NCBI GenBank assembly: GCA_964533215.1
Contig: CAZHLJ010000004.1
Coordinates: 186,001 to 250,000, forward strand
Direction: 5' to 3'
DNA: 64,000 bases
Origin: Bact-08 sp964533215
GTDB lineage: Bacteria > Bacteroidota > Bacteroidia > Bacteroidales > UBA932
This document shows positions 35,398 to 42,982 of this stretch, piece after piece. The notes beneath the pieces are model-generated. The model saw only the letters and a list, made by a program, of their open reading frames with translations, made no database searches and was not told the DNA's origin. A program made the translations under genes and the position numbers. Numbering within the stretch: the stretch's first letter is position 1; every line of letters starts with the position of its first letter.

Positions 35398-35740
35398 TAT
35401 CTTCACATTCGGTAAAAGGATTATCCGATTTGATGTAAATCATCAGAGTTCCTTTTGCAAGTTTTTCTCCTTCACTAACCAAGATCTTTTCTATTGTACC
35501 GGCAAATGGGGCTCTAATGATATTTTTCATCTTCATTGCCTCATACACCATGATCTGCTGACCGTTAGCCACATGATCCGAAACTTTTACCAAAATTTCA
35601 GATACCGTTCCGGGGATTATTGAAAATATCTCCTGAGGGTCTGGCTTTTGCCAGCTCTTACGATTCCGGACCTTCTTGGTGAGAGTTGTCTCATATTTGG
35701 CAGCATCGGGAAAGATCTGTAAAAATTCAATATTTTTCAT
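35366..35740 (-). CDS. Biotin carboxyl carrier protein of an acyl-CoA carboxylase/decarboxylase
   Basis: 124 residues from ATG 35740. The C-terminal biotinyl domain carries the biotin-acceptor lysine in YEAMKMKN (Lys70), within the usual beta hammerhead (GTVSEILVKVSDHVANGQ, APFAGTIEKILVSEGEKLAKG). Residues 1-35 are a charged N-terminal extension. The large carboxyltransferase subunit gene is 18 bases upstream, so this is its carrier. An acidic tail of about 18 residues past the domain lies in the part overlapping rodA. Confidence 0.9.
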   Translation of the reverse strand: MKNIEFLQIFPDAAKYETTLTKKVRNRKSWQKPDPQEIFSIIPGTVSEILVKVSDHVANGQQIMVYEAMKMKNIIRAPFAGTIEKILVSEGEKLAKGTLMIYIKSDNPFTECEDTTSNVPDPIG

Positions 35741-35758
35741 CAATTATTGTTTTAACTG

Positions 35759-37306
35759 TTAAAATGGTGGAAGGCCATGCTTCTTGTTAGGACGCTTGAC
35801 TGTTTTGTTTTCAGATACTTCAAAGGCGTGTATCAGATACCTTCTTGTATCTGCAGGATGTATTACAGAGTCGATGTATCCTTTTGCTGCTGCAACATAC
35901 GGATTTGCGAACTTTTGTTTGTACTCCTCTACCTTTGCCTTTCTCATAGCTTCAGAATCTGCTGCCTCGACAATTTCCTTACGGAAGATAATATTGGCAG
36001 CTCCCTCAGGACCCATAACGGCAATCTCGGCAAGAGGCCATGCAAAAACAAAGTCTGCCCTCAAATGACGGGAATTCATTGCAATATAACCTCCGCCATA
36101 TGCTTTTCTTAGAATAACTGTTACTTTTGGAACAGTTGCCTCGCTGTAAGCATATAATAATTTTGCACCATGTCTTATCACACCTGCGTGCTCCTGATCC
36201 ACACCTGGAAGATACCCTGGCATGTCTTCAAGAGTGACGATAGGAATATTGAAAGCATCACAATAACGGATAAACCTTGCAGCCTTGTCAGAAGAGTCGC
36301 AGTCCAGCACGCCGGCCAGTACCAAAGGCTGATTGGCTACGAAGCCAACGCTACGTCCATCTATTCTTCCAAATCCAACTACGATGTTTGCTGCCCATAA
36401 CTCATGAACCTCAAAAAACAGAGAGTCATCAGTAATAGCTTTGATAACATCTCTAACATCATAAGGTTTGGATGGGTCATCCGGAACTATTGCATCAATC
36501 TTGTACTTCTTTGAAGGAGCCGCTGCCTTGGTTTTTAGATTTTTGCACTCATTGTGTGCGGGGATATAATCCAAGAGTGTCTTTATCTGCTCAAAGCATT
36601 CAGCTTCATTGTTTGCAAAGAAATGTGCGTTACCTGTCGTTTCGCTGTGTACTCTTGCACCTCCGAGAGACTCCATATCTATCTCCTCACCCAGAACAGA
36701 TTTAATAACCTCAGGTCCGGTGATGAACATTTTGGAAATCTTGTCAACAACAAAAACGAAGTCTGTCAATGCCGGTGAATAAACAGCTCCACCTGCACAT
36801 GGACCTAAAATTACTGACAACTGTGGAATTACACCACTAGCCATCGTGTTTCTGAAGAAAATCTCTCCATAACCTGCAAGTGAATTCACACCCTCCTGGA
36901 TACGTGCTCCTCCTGAATCATTGATACCTATCAAAGGTATCCTCATCTTAAGAGCATAATCCATTATTTTGGTTATTTTCCTTGCATGCATGGAACCTAA
37001 GGAACCACCGGCTACAGTAAAGTCTTGAGCATATATTGCTACTGGTTTTCCTTTAATTGTGCCTGTACCTATGACAACTCCGTCTCCTGCGAGATCTTTA
37101 CCCTCCATTCCGAATTCACGAGCGTCATGTTCAATGAAAAGGTCGTATTCATAAAAAGAGCCCTCATCCAATAGCTGGCTGATTCTCTCTCTTGCCGGAA
37201 GTTTTCCCATAGCAATCTGTTTAGCAATTGCTGTTGCACCACCTCCTTGTTCTGCTTTAGCAGTCCTTTCCTGTAGTTCAGAAATCTTTCTACTTAGTAA
37301 ACTCAT
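35759..37306 (-). CDS. mmdA: Carboxyltransferase subunit of methylmalonyl-CoA decarboxylase or propionyl-CoA carboxylase
   Basis: 515 residues with two crotonase-like halves: KLPARERISQLLDEGSFYEYD, then GINDSGGARIQEGVNSLAGYGEIF in the N-half, and PGYLPGVDQEHAGVIRHGAKLLYAYSEATVPKVTVI in the C-half. It moves the carboxyl group between (methyl)malonyl-CoA and biotin. In propionate-forming Bacteroidota the homologue is the alpha subunit of a sodium-pumping decarboxylase, usually clustered with mmdB/oadB and oadG. Neither is here, nor is a biotin carboxylase, so decarboxylase and carboxylase roles cannot be separated from this window. Confidence 0.92.
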   Translation of the reverse strand: MSLLSRKISELQERTAKAEQGGGATAIAKQIAMGKLPARERISQLLDEGSFYEYDLFIEHDAREFGMEGKDLAGDGVVIGTGTIKGKPVAIYAQDFTVAGGSLGSMHARKITKIMDYALKMRIPLIGINDSGGARIQEGVNSLAGYGEIFFRNTMASGVIPQLSVILGPCAGGAVYSPALTDFVFVVDKISKMFITGPEVIKSVLGEEIDMESLGGARVHSETTGNAHFFANNEAECFEQIKTLLDYIPAHNECKNLKTKAAAPSKKYKIDAIVPDDPSKPYDVRDVIKAITDDSLFFEVHELWAANIVVGFGRIDGRSVGFVANQPLVLAGVLDCDSSDKAARFIRYCDAFNIPIVTLEDMPGYLPGVDQEHAGVIRHGAKLLYAYSEATVPKVTVILRKAYGGGYIAMNSRHLRADFVFAWPLAEIAVMGPEGAANIIFRKEIVEAADSEAMRKAKVEEYKQKFANPYVAAAKGYIDSVIHPADTRRYLIHAFEVSENKTVKRPNKKHGLPPF

Positions 37307-37328
37307 TCTATTTTTTGTTTTAGTGTCA

Positions 37329-37358
37329 CGAAGGTATGAAAATTATTTAATACACAAA
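37329..37358 (-). promoter_or_regulatory. Probable promoter of mmdA (TTTG, 18 bases, TACCTTCG)
   Basis: On the minus strand TTTG (complement of 37355-37358) and TACCTTCG (complement of 37329-37336, one mismatch to TAnnTTTG) are separated by 18 bases, ending 22 bases before the mmdA ATG. Confidence 0.4.
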
Positions 37359-37374
37359 TTTTCGAATAATTCAC

Positions 37375-37382
37375 TACATTTG
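37375..37382 (+). promoter_or_regulatory. TAnnTTTG -7 promoter box of gcvP
   Basis: TACATTTG matches the consensus exactly, 41 bases before the gcvP ATG. The leader is too short for a glycine riboswitch, and none is seen. Confidence 0.5.
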
Positions 37383-37423
37383 TTGTTTCAAATTAACGCA
37401 TAAATCTAATAAATACATACAAT

Positions 37424-40252
37424 ATGTCACTTTCATTTGCCGATCGCCACAATGGCCCACGCGAACACGAAATCAAAGAGATGCTCAATTTCATTGGTGC
37501 ACAAAATCTTGATGAGCTAACAAAACAGACTGTTCCTTCCGACATAATGTTAGAGAAGCCCCTTGCTCTCGACAATGCAATAAGTGAATCGGAATACCTT
37601 ACCAAATTAAAGGCCATTGCCTCTAAGAATAAAAGCTTACGCTCACTTATAGGACAAGGTTTCTACGGTACTGCAACCCTTTCAGTTGTAGTAAGAAATA
37701 TTTTTGAAAACCCAAGTTGGTATACCTCATACACTCCATATCAGGCCGAGATTTCCCAAGGCCGTCTTGAGGCGCTGCTCAATTTCCAGACAATGGTCTC
37801 CAGCCTTACAGGATTCAAGATGTCAAACTGCTCTATGCTTGATGACGCAACTGCTGCCGGTGAGGCAATGAGAATGATGTACGAGTTACGTTCAAGGGAG
37901 GCTGTCAAAGCTGGAAGAAACAAGGTTTTTGTAGATTCAAATATTTTCCCTCAGGTGCTTTCTGTTATTGAAACAAGAGCAGCTGCTCTTGGCATAGAAG
38001 TCGTGGTTGGAAACTTCCAGGCGTATAAGTTCGACCCTAAATGCTATGGCGCTATTGTACAATATCCAGCCGCTAACGGTGAAGTCCGTGATTACGCCTC
38101 ATTCTGCGAGGATGCTCATTCCAATGGTGCTCTGGTTACAGCTGTCACAGACCTACTGGCACTTGCCTTGCTTAAAGAGCCGGCATCATGGGGAGCTGAC
38201 ATAGCTGTAGGCTCTTCTCAAAGATTTGGTCTTCCTATGGGATTTGGCGGTCCTGCTTCAGGATTCATGGCAACAAGAGACGAATACAAAAGGCAGATGC
38301 CGGGCAGGATTATCGGAGTTTCCGTAGACAGGTTAGGCAAACCGGCACTGCGTATGGCTCTCCAGACACGTGAACAGCATATCAAGAGAGAGAAGGCAAC
38401 TTCAAATATCTGTACCTCTACGGCCCTTATGGCAACAATGAGCGGTATGTTTGCAGTTTATCACGGTCCGGAAGGAGTAAGGTCAATTGCCGAAAATGCA
38501 TCGTCATTCGCACATACTGTTGCTGATGAGCTAAGAAAGGTTGGGCTTAAGTTAAGCACGGAAAACTTCTTCGACACAATCGAGATTGTGGGAATAGACT
38601 CAAATGCTGTTAAAATCCAGGCTCTGGAGAAAGGGCTTAATTTCTACTATCCTAACAGCTCAACAGTACGCATAAGTTTCGACGAACTTTCAAACTGCTA
38701 TGAAGCAACTACTATTCTTGAAATTTTTGGTCGTAAAATGCAGAGTTGTACAGGAAAAGTTCCGGAAAATTTCTTCATGAAACGCACCTCGCCTATCCTT
38801 ACTGAGGAGGTATTCAACAAATACCACTCAGAAACAGAGATGATGAGATACATTAAGAAACTGGAGAGAAGGGATATCTCTCTTACACACTCAATGACTC
38901 CGCTAGGATCATGCACAATGAAGCTTAATGCTGCTGTTGAAATGCTTCCTTTAAGCTGGAGCGAATTTGCAAATATACATCCTTTTGCTCCTGTAGATCA
39001 GGTTGGCGGATATCTTCAGTTGATAAAAGAGGTGGAACAGGATCTGGCAACAATTACTGGTTTCCACGCCTGCTCGCTTCAACCAAATTCCGGAGCTGCC
39101 GGAGAGTACGCCGGACTTATGACCATCAGGGCATACCATATTGCAAAAGGAAACACTCAAAGAAACATATCAATCATACCTACATCTGCACACGGCACAA
39201 ACCCTGCCTCAGCAGCTATGGCCGGAATGGAGATAGTTCTAGTCTCTTGTGACGAAAAAGGCAACATCAATGTGGACGAGCTTCGCGAGAAAGCCCAGGC
39301 TAACAAGGAGAGGCTCTCCTGCCTTATGATTACATACCCTTCCACTCATGGTGTGTTCGAGTCTAAAATAAGAGAGATCGTAAACATTATCCACGAAAAT
39401 GGTGGACTAGTATATATGGACGGTGCAAATATGAATGCACAGGTAGGCATCACCAATCCTGGCTTCATCGGTGCAGACATCTGTCACTTGAATCTTCACA
39501 AGACATTTGCAATGCCTCATGGAGGCGGTGGTCCAGGTGTAGGTCCTATCTGTGCTACAAAAGAGCTTGCTCCATATATGCCTGGTCATCCTATGCTGAA
39601 CACCAATTCTTCAAAGGGAGTCAAAGCTGTCAGCTCAGCTCCTTACGGAAGTCCTTTATTGTTACCTGTAACACACGCATATATAAAGCTTCTAGGCTAT
39701 GAAGGTCTTAGAAAAGCTACACAGATTGCAATCCTGAATGCCAACTATATGTCGGCAAAACTGGCATCAGCTGGCTTTGAAACTTTGTACACTGGTGAGA
39801 ATGCAAGAGTTGCCCACGAATGTATAATTGACGTAAGACATTATACCAAAGAGTACGGTGTAGATGCCGGAGATATAGCAAAACGCCTTATGGATTTCGG
39901 ATTCCATGCTCCTACCCTCTCTTTTCCTGTTCACGAAACTCTAATGATTGAACCAACCGAGAGTGAGTCTAAAGCTGAGATGGACCGCTTTATTGAGTCT
40001 CTAGAAACAATTAAGAGAGAGTGTGAAGATATACGTGACGGTAAACTTGACAAAGAAGACAACCCTCTTAAAAATTCACCTCACACAGCCTTAGAAGTCA
40101 CAGCTTCAGAATGGAATCACAAATACAGCCGTGAACAGGCATCTTATCCTCTTGAATGGATAAAAGAGAACAAGTTCTGGCCGCAGGTTGCAAGAGTCGA
40201 CAATGGCTTCGGAGACAGGAATCTTGTATGTACATGCGAAGGATGGCTCTAA
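37424..40252 (+). CDS. gcvP: Glycine dehydrogenase (decarboxylating), P protein of the glycine cleavage system
   Basis: 942 residues, the single-chain form with both halves of the P protein. It decarboxylates glycine and passes aminomethyl to lipoyl-H protein. The N-terminal FADRHNGPREHEI, the PLP-lysine region HLNLHKTFAMPHGGGGPG (Lys near 692), and HSMTPLGSCTMKLN plus YPSTHGVFE are diagnostic. gcvT and gcvH are not in the window. Lipoylation of the H protein would depend on the lipA/lipB operon at 15352-16886. Confidence 0.97.
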   Translation: MSLSFADRHNGPREHEIKEMLNFIGAQNLDELTKQTVPSDIMLEKPLALDNAISESEYLTKLKAIASKNKSLRSLIGQGFYGTATLSVVVRNIFENPSWYTSYTPYQAEISQGRLEALLNFQTMVSSLTGFKMSNCSMLDDATAAGEAMRMMYELRSREAVKAGRNKVFVDSNIFPQVLSVIETRAAALGIEVVVGNFQAYKFDPKCYGAIVQYPAANGEVRDYASFCEDAHSNGALVTAVTDLLALALLKEPASWGADIAVGSSQRFGLPMGFGGPASGFMATRDEYKRQMPGRIIGVSVDRLGKPALRMALQTREQHIKREKATSNICTSTALMATMSGMFAVYHGPEGVRSIAENASSFAHTVADELRKVGLKLSTENFFDTIEIVGIDSNAVKIQALEKGLNFYYPNSSTVRISFDELSNCYEATTILEIFGRKMQSCTGKVPENFFMKRTSPILTEEVFNKYHSETEMMRYIKKLERRDISLTHSMTPLGSCTMKLNAAVEMLPLSWSEFANIHPFAPVDQVGGYLQLIKEVEQDLATITGFHACSLQPNSGAAGEYAGLMTIRAYHIAKGNTQRNISIIPTSAHGTNPASAAMAGMEIVLVSCDEKGNINVDELREKAQANKERLSCLMITYPSTHGVFESKIREIVNIIHENGGLVYMDGANMNAQVGITNPGFIGADICHLNLHKTFAMPHGGGGPGVGPICATKELAPYMPGHPMLNTNSSKGVKAVSSAPYGSPLLLPVTHAYIKLLGYEGLRKATQIAILNANYMSAKLASAGFETLYTGENARVAHECIIDVRHYTKEYGVDAGDIAKRLMDFGFHAPTLSFPVHETLMIEPTESESKAEMDRFIESLETIKRECEDIRDGKLDKEDNPLKNSPHTALEVTASEWNHKYSREQASYPLEWIKENKFWPQVARVDNGFGDRNLVCTCEGWL

Positions 40253-40284
40253 AACAATTGTTATAACCCAATTATAAAATTAAA

Positions 40285-41019
40285 ATGAAAAAATTATTGA
40301 TGTTTTCTTGCATGCTTTTATTGGTACTAGGTGCCAATAGCAGTGCATTTGCTCAGACAAAAGAGCAAGAGGCCGAGATCTCTTCGGACGTTCCTGAACT
40401 GAGCGCTTTCCACACAATCATCTATCCTATGTGGCACAAGGCATATCCTGCAAAAGATGTAGAAATGCTTAAGGGCTTTATTCCTCAGATTAAAGCTAAC
40501 ATGGAAAAGATGAACAGCGCAAAGCTTCCTGGTATCCTGAGAGATAAAGAGGCTCAATGGAAGGAACAACTTGTAAAATTCAATGCTGTTGCTGAATCTT
40601 ACTACAAAGCATGTTCAGACAATGACACTGAGGCTATCCTTAAAGCTGCTGAAAATTTCCACAGAGCTTACGAAGGAATGAACAGAGTTGTTAAGCCATT
40701 CGTTAAAGAGATGGATGCATATCACCAGACTCTTTATGTGATTTATCATAAACTATACCCGGAAAAGAATTACAAGGCAATTGCTGAAGGAATGGACAAA
40801 TTCATTGCTGAGGCTGATGCTCTTACCAAGACTGATCCTGTAAGACTGGAAAAAAGATTAAAAGAAAACGTTGCTAAGTATAACACTGTAGCAAAAGAAC
40901 TTTATGACAACACCGTAGCTTTGAAGGCTGCCCTAGGCCAGAAAAATGCTAAGGATAAAGATGCTGCCATTGAAAAAATGCACTCTTCCTACAAAAAACT
41001 GGAAGCCGTATTCAATTAA
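40285..41019 (+). CDS. Secreted helical protein with two tandem His-containing repeats
   Basis: 244 residues with a signal peptide ending SSAFAQ (residue 24). The mature part is nearly all helix and contains two copies of a repeat of about 100 residues. Repeat 1 (about 40-135) begins AFHTIIYPMWHKAYPAKD; repeat 2 (about 144-242) begins AYHQTLYVIYHKLYPEKN. Three histidines recur at matching places: 43/147, 51/155 and 126/233. I do not recognise the family. Paired helices with conserved His suggest a periplasmic metal- or heme-binding bundle, but this is inference. It lies 32 bases after gcvP and is followed by a strong terminator. Confidence 0.85.
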   Translation: MKKLLMFSCMLLLVLGANSSAFAQTKEQEAEISSDVPELSAFHTIIYPMWHKAYPAKDVEMLKGFIPQIKANMEKMNSAKLPGILRDKEAQWKEQLVKFNAVAESYYKACSDNDTEAILKAAENFHRAYEGMNRVVKPFVKEMDAYHQTLYVIYHKLYPEKNYKAIAEGMDKFIAEADALTKTDPVRLEKRLKENVAKYNTVAKELYDNTVALKAALGQKNAKDKDAAIEKMHSSYKKLEAVFN

Positions 41020-41039
41020 TCATCATTAAGTAACCTCTA

Positions 41040-41077
41040 AAGCCTGACAATTGTTCATCAATCTGTCAGGCTTTTTT
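41040..41077 (+). terminator. Intrinsic terminator
   Basis: The arms AAGCCTGACA (41040-41049) and TGTCAGGCTT (41064-41073) pair perfectly over a 14-base loop and end in a run of six T (41072-41077). It closes the gcvP/helical-protein transcript and sits just before the promoter of the AraC-type regulator. Confidence 0.9.
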
Positions 41078-41079
41078 CA

Positions 41080-41110
41080 TTTCCATACATATGAGTTTTT
41101 ACTACCTTTG
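41080..41110 (+). promoter_or_regulatory. Promoter of the TPR-AraC regulator (TTTC, 19 bases, TACCTTTG)
   Basis: The -7 box TACCTTTG (41103-41110) is a perfect match; TTTC at 41080-41083 is one base off the -33 element with a 19-base spacer. The best start codon, GTG at 41117, is only 6 bases past the -7 box, so the mRNA would be nearly leaderless. Confidence 0.55.
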
Positions 41111-41116
41111 TTTAAC

Positions 41117-42886
41117 GTGAAAAAAAATCTGACCATACTTCTCCGGAATATCTATGCCTTTGCCGCCATTCTGCTTATGCTGAATACTGGCACAGTCAAA
41201 GGGCAGGATCACAATATGATCAATGCAATCAATGATCAGTTCGCATGTTATATAAAAGATAACAATAACGGTGAAGTCCTTAGGAACATCGCTTCATTTT
41301 TCTTAAGCACAGGGGAGTTCAATCAGGTGATCAGCTACGCGGAACAGCTCAGGAATCTTGGAGAGAGCAACAACAATATGCGTTACCGTGCCTATGCCAA
41401 TGCTTACCTTGGACAGGCTTATCTTATGACCAACCAGGTTGATGCTGCTAAATCATATCTTAACCAGGCACTAAAACAGGCCACTTCAATTCAGAACGAT
41501 TCCATACTATGCTCCGTATACAATGGCCTTGGTCTCTATGCTTCAAACGTGGATGCAGATTATAACGGCTCGATAGAACTATTCTTCAAAGGAGTTGAAG
41601 CATCTAAAAGATGCGCTTTTACACGTCTGTACAACATCCTGCTCTGCAATATCTCAGGGGTGTACTATCTTAAAGGTGATGCCAATGGTCTGAAATATGC
41701 TCAGGAGTGCTATAATTATGGTCACCTGAAAAACGATCCATTCCTTGCCTTGTGGGGAGCCATAAATTCATCCAAGATGTATTTTCTGATGGGAGAGTAT
41801 GAGGAGGCACTCAAATATATAAAGGAGTCGGAATTCTTATTGCAGAAAAACAAATACAAGGACCAGGCAGATGTTTATACAACATATGGCGATATTCTTC
41901 TTGCACTTGAAGACGAAAAAGGAGCTGACAATTATTACAAAGAGGCTCTCTCAAATATAGGCAGTGCAACATCTTCATCCACTGCATACGTTTACCTAAG
42001 TTATGGAAAGCGGCTCTTATCCAAAGGAAAATATTCTGAAGCTGTTATCCTTCTTGATAAAGGGCTCAAAGTCTGCATTGAAGCACATAACCGAATTTTC
42101 ATTAAAGAATTTTATGATGCCCTTAGCAAGTGTTACGAAAAAATGGGGGTCTACAACAAATCTCTAGAATATTATAAAATATACCACCAAGAGGTAAGCC
42201 ACGCCTTTAACGAGGAGAGTGAGCGATCCATGAATAAAATGAGAGTACAGTTCGACACCCAAAAGAAAGAGAATGAGGCAGAGCAGGCACGACTGGAACT
42301 TATAAACAAAAACAGGAAGATGCAATCCCTGCTGATAATTTTATCTCTTGCTGTCCTTACCTCCATATATATATATATTCTTTATGTCCGCAAGAACAGG
42401 CTCTACCGGCAGATTATTATCCGAAACAGAGAGGCTATAAAACGCGAGGACGAACTTAAAGAACAGATAAGCAATTTTAAAAAGGACTGCCCTGCAATAT
42501 CAGAAAGGTATTCTGCATCGTCTCTAAAGGGAGACAAAATTGAAGATATGTTTCTTCAAATACAGCATATCATGAGAGAAGAACATCTTTATCATGATCC
42601 TGCTCTGACAAAAGAGAAAATTGCTGAAATTTTAGGTACAAACCGTACATATCTGTCACAGGTTATAAATGACAGATCTGGCCTGACTGTCCCTCAATAC
42701 ATAAATACTTTCAGAATTGATGAAGCTGTGAGGATACTTTCAGATACCAAAGACGATACCCCTCTCAAGGCAATTGCAATTGACCTAGGGTTCAATTCAA
42801 TATCCACCTTCTACAAGCTCTTCCAGACTTCAGTAGGTATGACTCCTTCTCTATACCGCAAGAAAGCCCGCGAATTTTCTTCCTGA
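41117..42886 (+). CDS. Membrane-bound TPR sensor / AraC-family transcriptional regulator
   Basis: 589 residues from GTG 41117, which starts a good signal sequence (KKNLTILLRNIYAFAAILLML) cleaved near VKGQ. Upstream in-frame codons lie in the terminator and promoter, so they are rejected. Residues about 35-380 form TPR repeats (YANAYLGQAYLMTNQVDAAK, SYGKRLLSKGKYSEAVILLDKG), presumably periplasmic. A TM helix follows (LLIILSLAVLTSIYIYILYV), then a coiled-coil linker and a C-terminal AraC helix-turn-helix domain (KEKIAEILGTNRTYLSQVIN; IAIDLGFNSISTFYKLFQTS). It should sense an envelope signal and regulate the adjacent susC operon. Direct control is inferred from position. Confidence 0.92.
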   Translation: MKKNLTILLRNIYAFAAILLMLNTGTVKGQDHNMINAINDQFACYIKDNNNGEVLRNIASFFLSTGEFNQVISYAEQLRNLGESNNNMRYRAYANAYLGQAYLMTNQVDAAKSYLNQALKQATSIQNDSILCSVYNGLGLYASNVDADYNGSIELFFKGVEASKRCAFTRLYNILLCNISGVYYLKGDANGLKYAQECYNYGHLKNDPFLALWGAINSSKMYFLMGEYEEALKYIKESEFLLQKNKYKDQADVYTTYGDILLALEDEKGADNYYKEALSNIGSATSSSTAYVYLSYGKRLLSKGKYSEAVILLDKGLKVCIEAHNRIFIKEFYDALSKCYEKMGVYNKSLEYYKIYHQEVSHAFNEESERSMNKMRVQFDTQKKENEAEQARLELINKNRKMQSLLIILSLAVLTSIYIYILYVRKNRLYRQIIIRNREAIKREDELKEQISNFKKDCPAISERYSASSLKGDKIEDMFLQIQHIMREEHLYHDPALTKEKIAEILGTNRTYLSQVINDRSGLTVPQYINTFRIDEAVRILSDTKDDTPLKAIAIDLGFNSISTFYKLFQTSVGMTPSLYRKKAREFSS

Positions 42887-42913
42887 CTTCTCCTCTAATT
42901 TTTATTCCTAATT

Positions 42914-42925
42914 CGGCAATTGCCG
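42914..42925 (+). promoter_or_regulatory. CGGCAATTGCCG palindrome upstream of susC, candidate operator
   Basis: A perfect 12-base palindrome lies in the 96-base gap between the regulator stop and the susC ATG. A related AATTGC-containing stretch (about 42949-42959) follows. It may be the site of the upstream AraC-type regulator, although AraC proteins often use direct repeats. Confidence 0.4.
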
Positions 42926-42982
42926 CATGTGCGTGTTTATAAAGGGTAAATTGCGTTGCGATTTAACCAAAATTATAAACAT

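Noticed and set aside
37383..37423. Glycine riboswitch before gcvP
   Set aside because: The leader after the promoter box is only about 41 bases, too short, and no such structure is seen.
40252..40263. AACAATTGTT palindrome after the gcvP stop
   Set aside because: Short, AT-rich and without a T-run; not convincing as terminator or operator.
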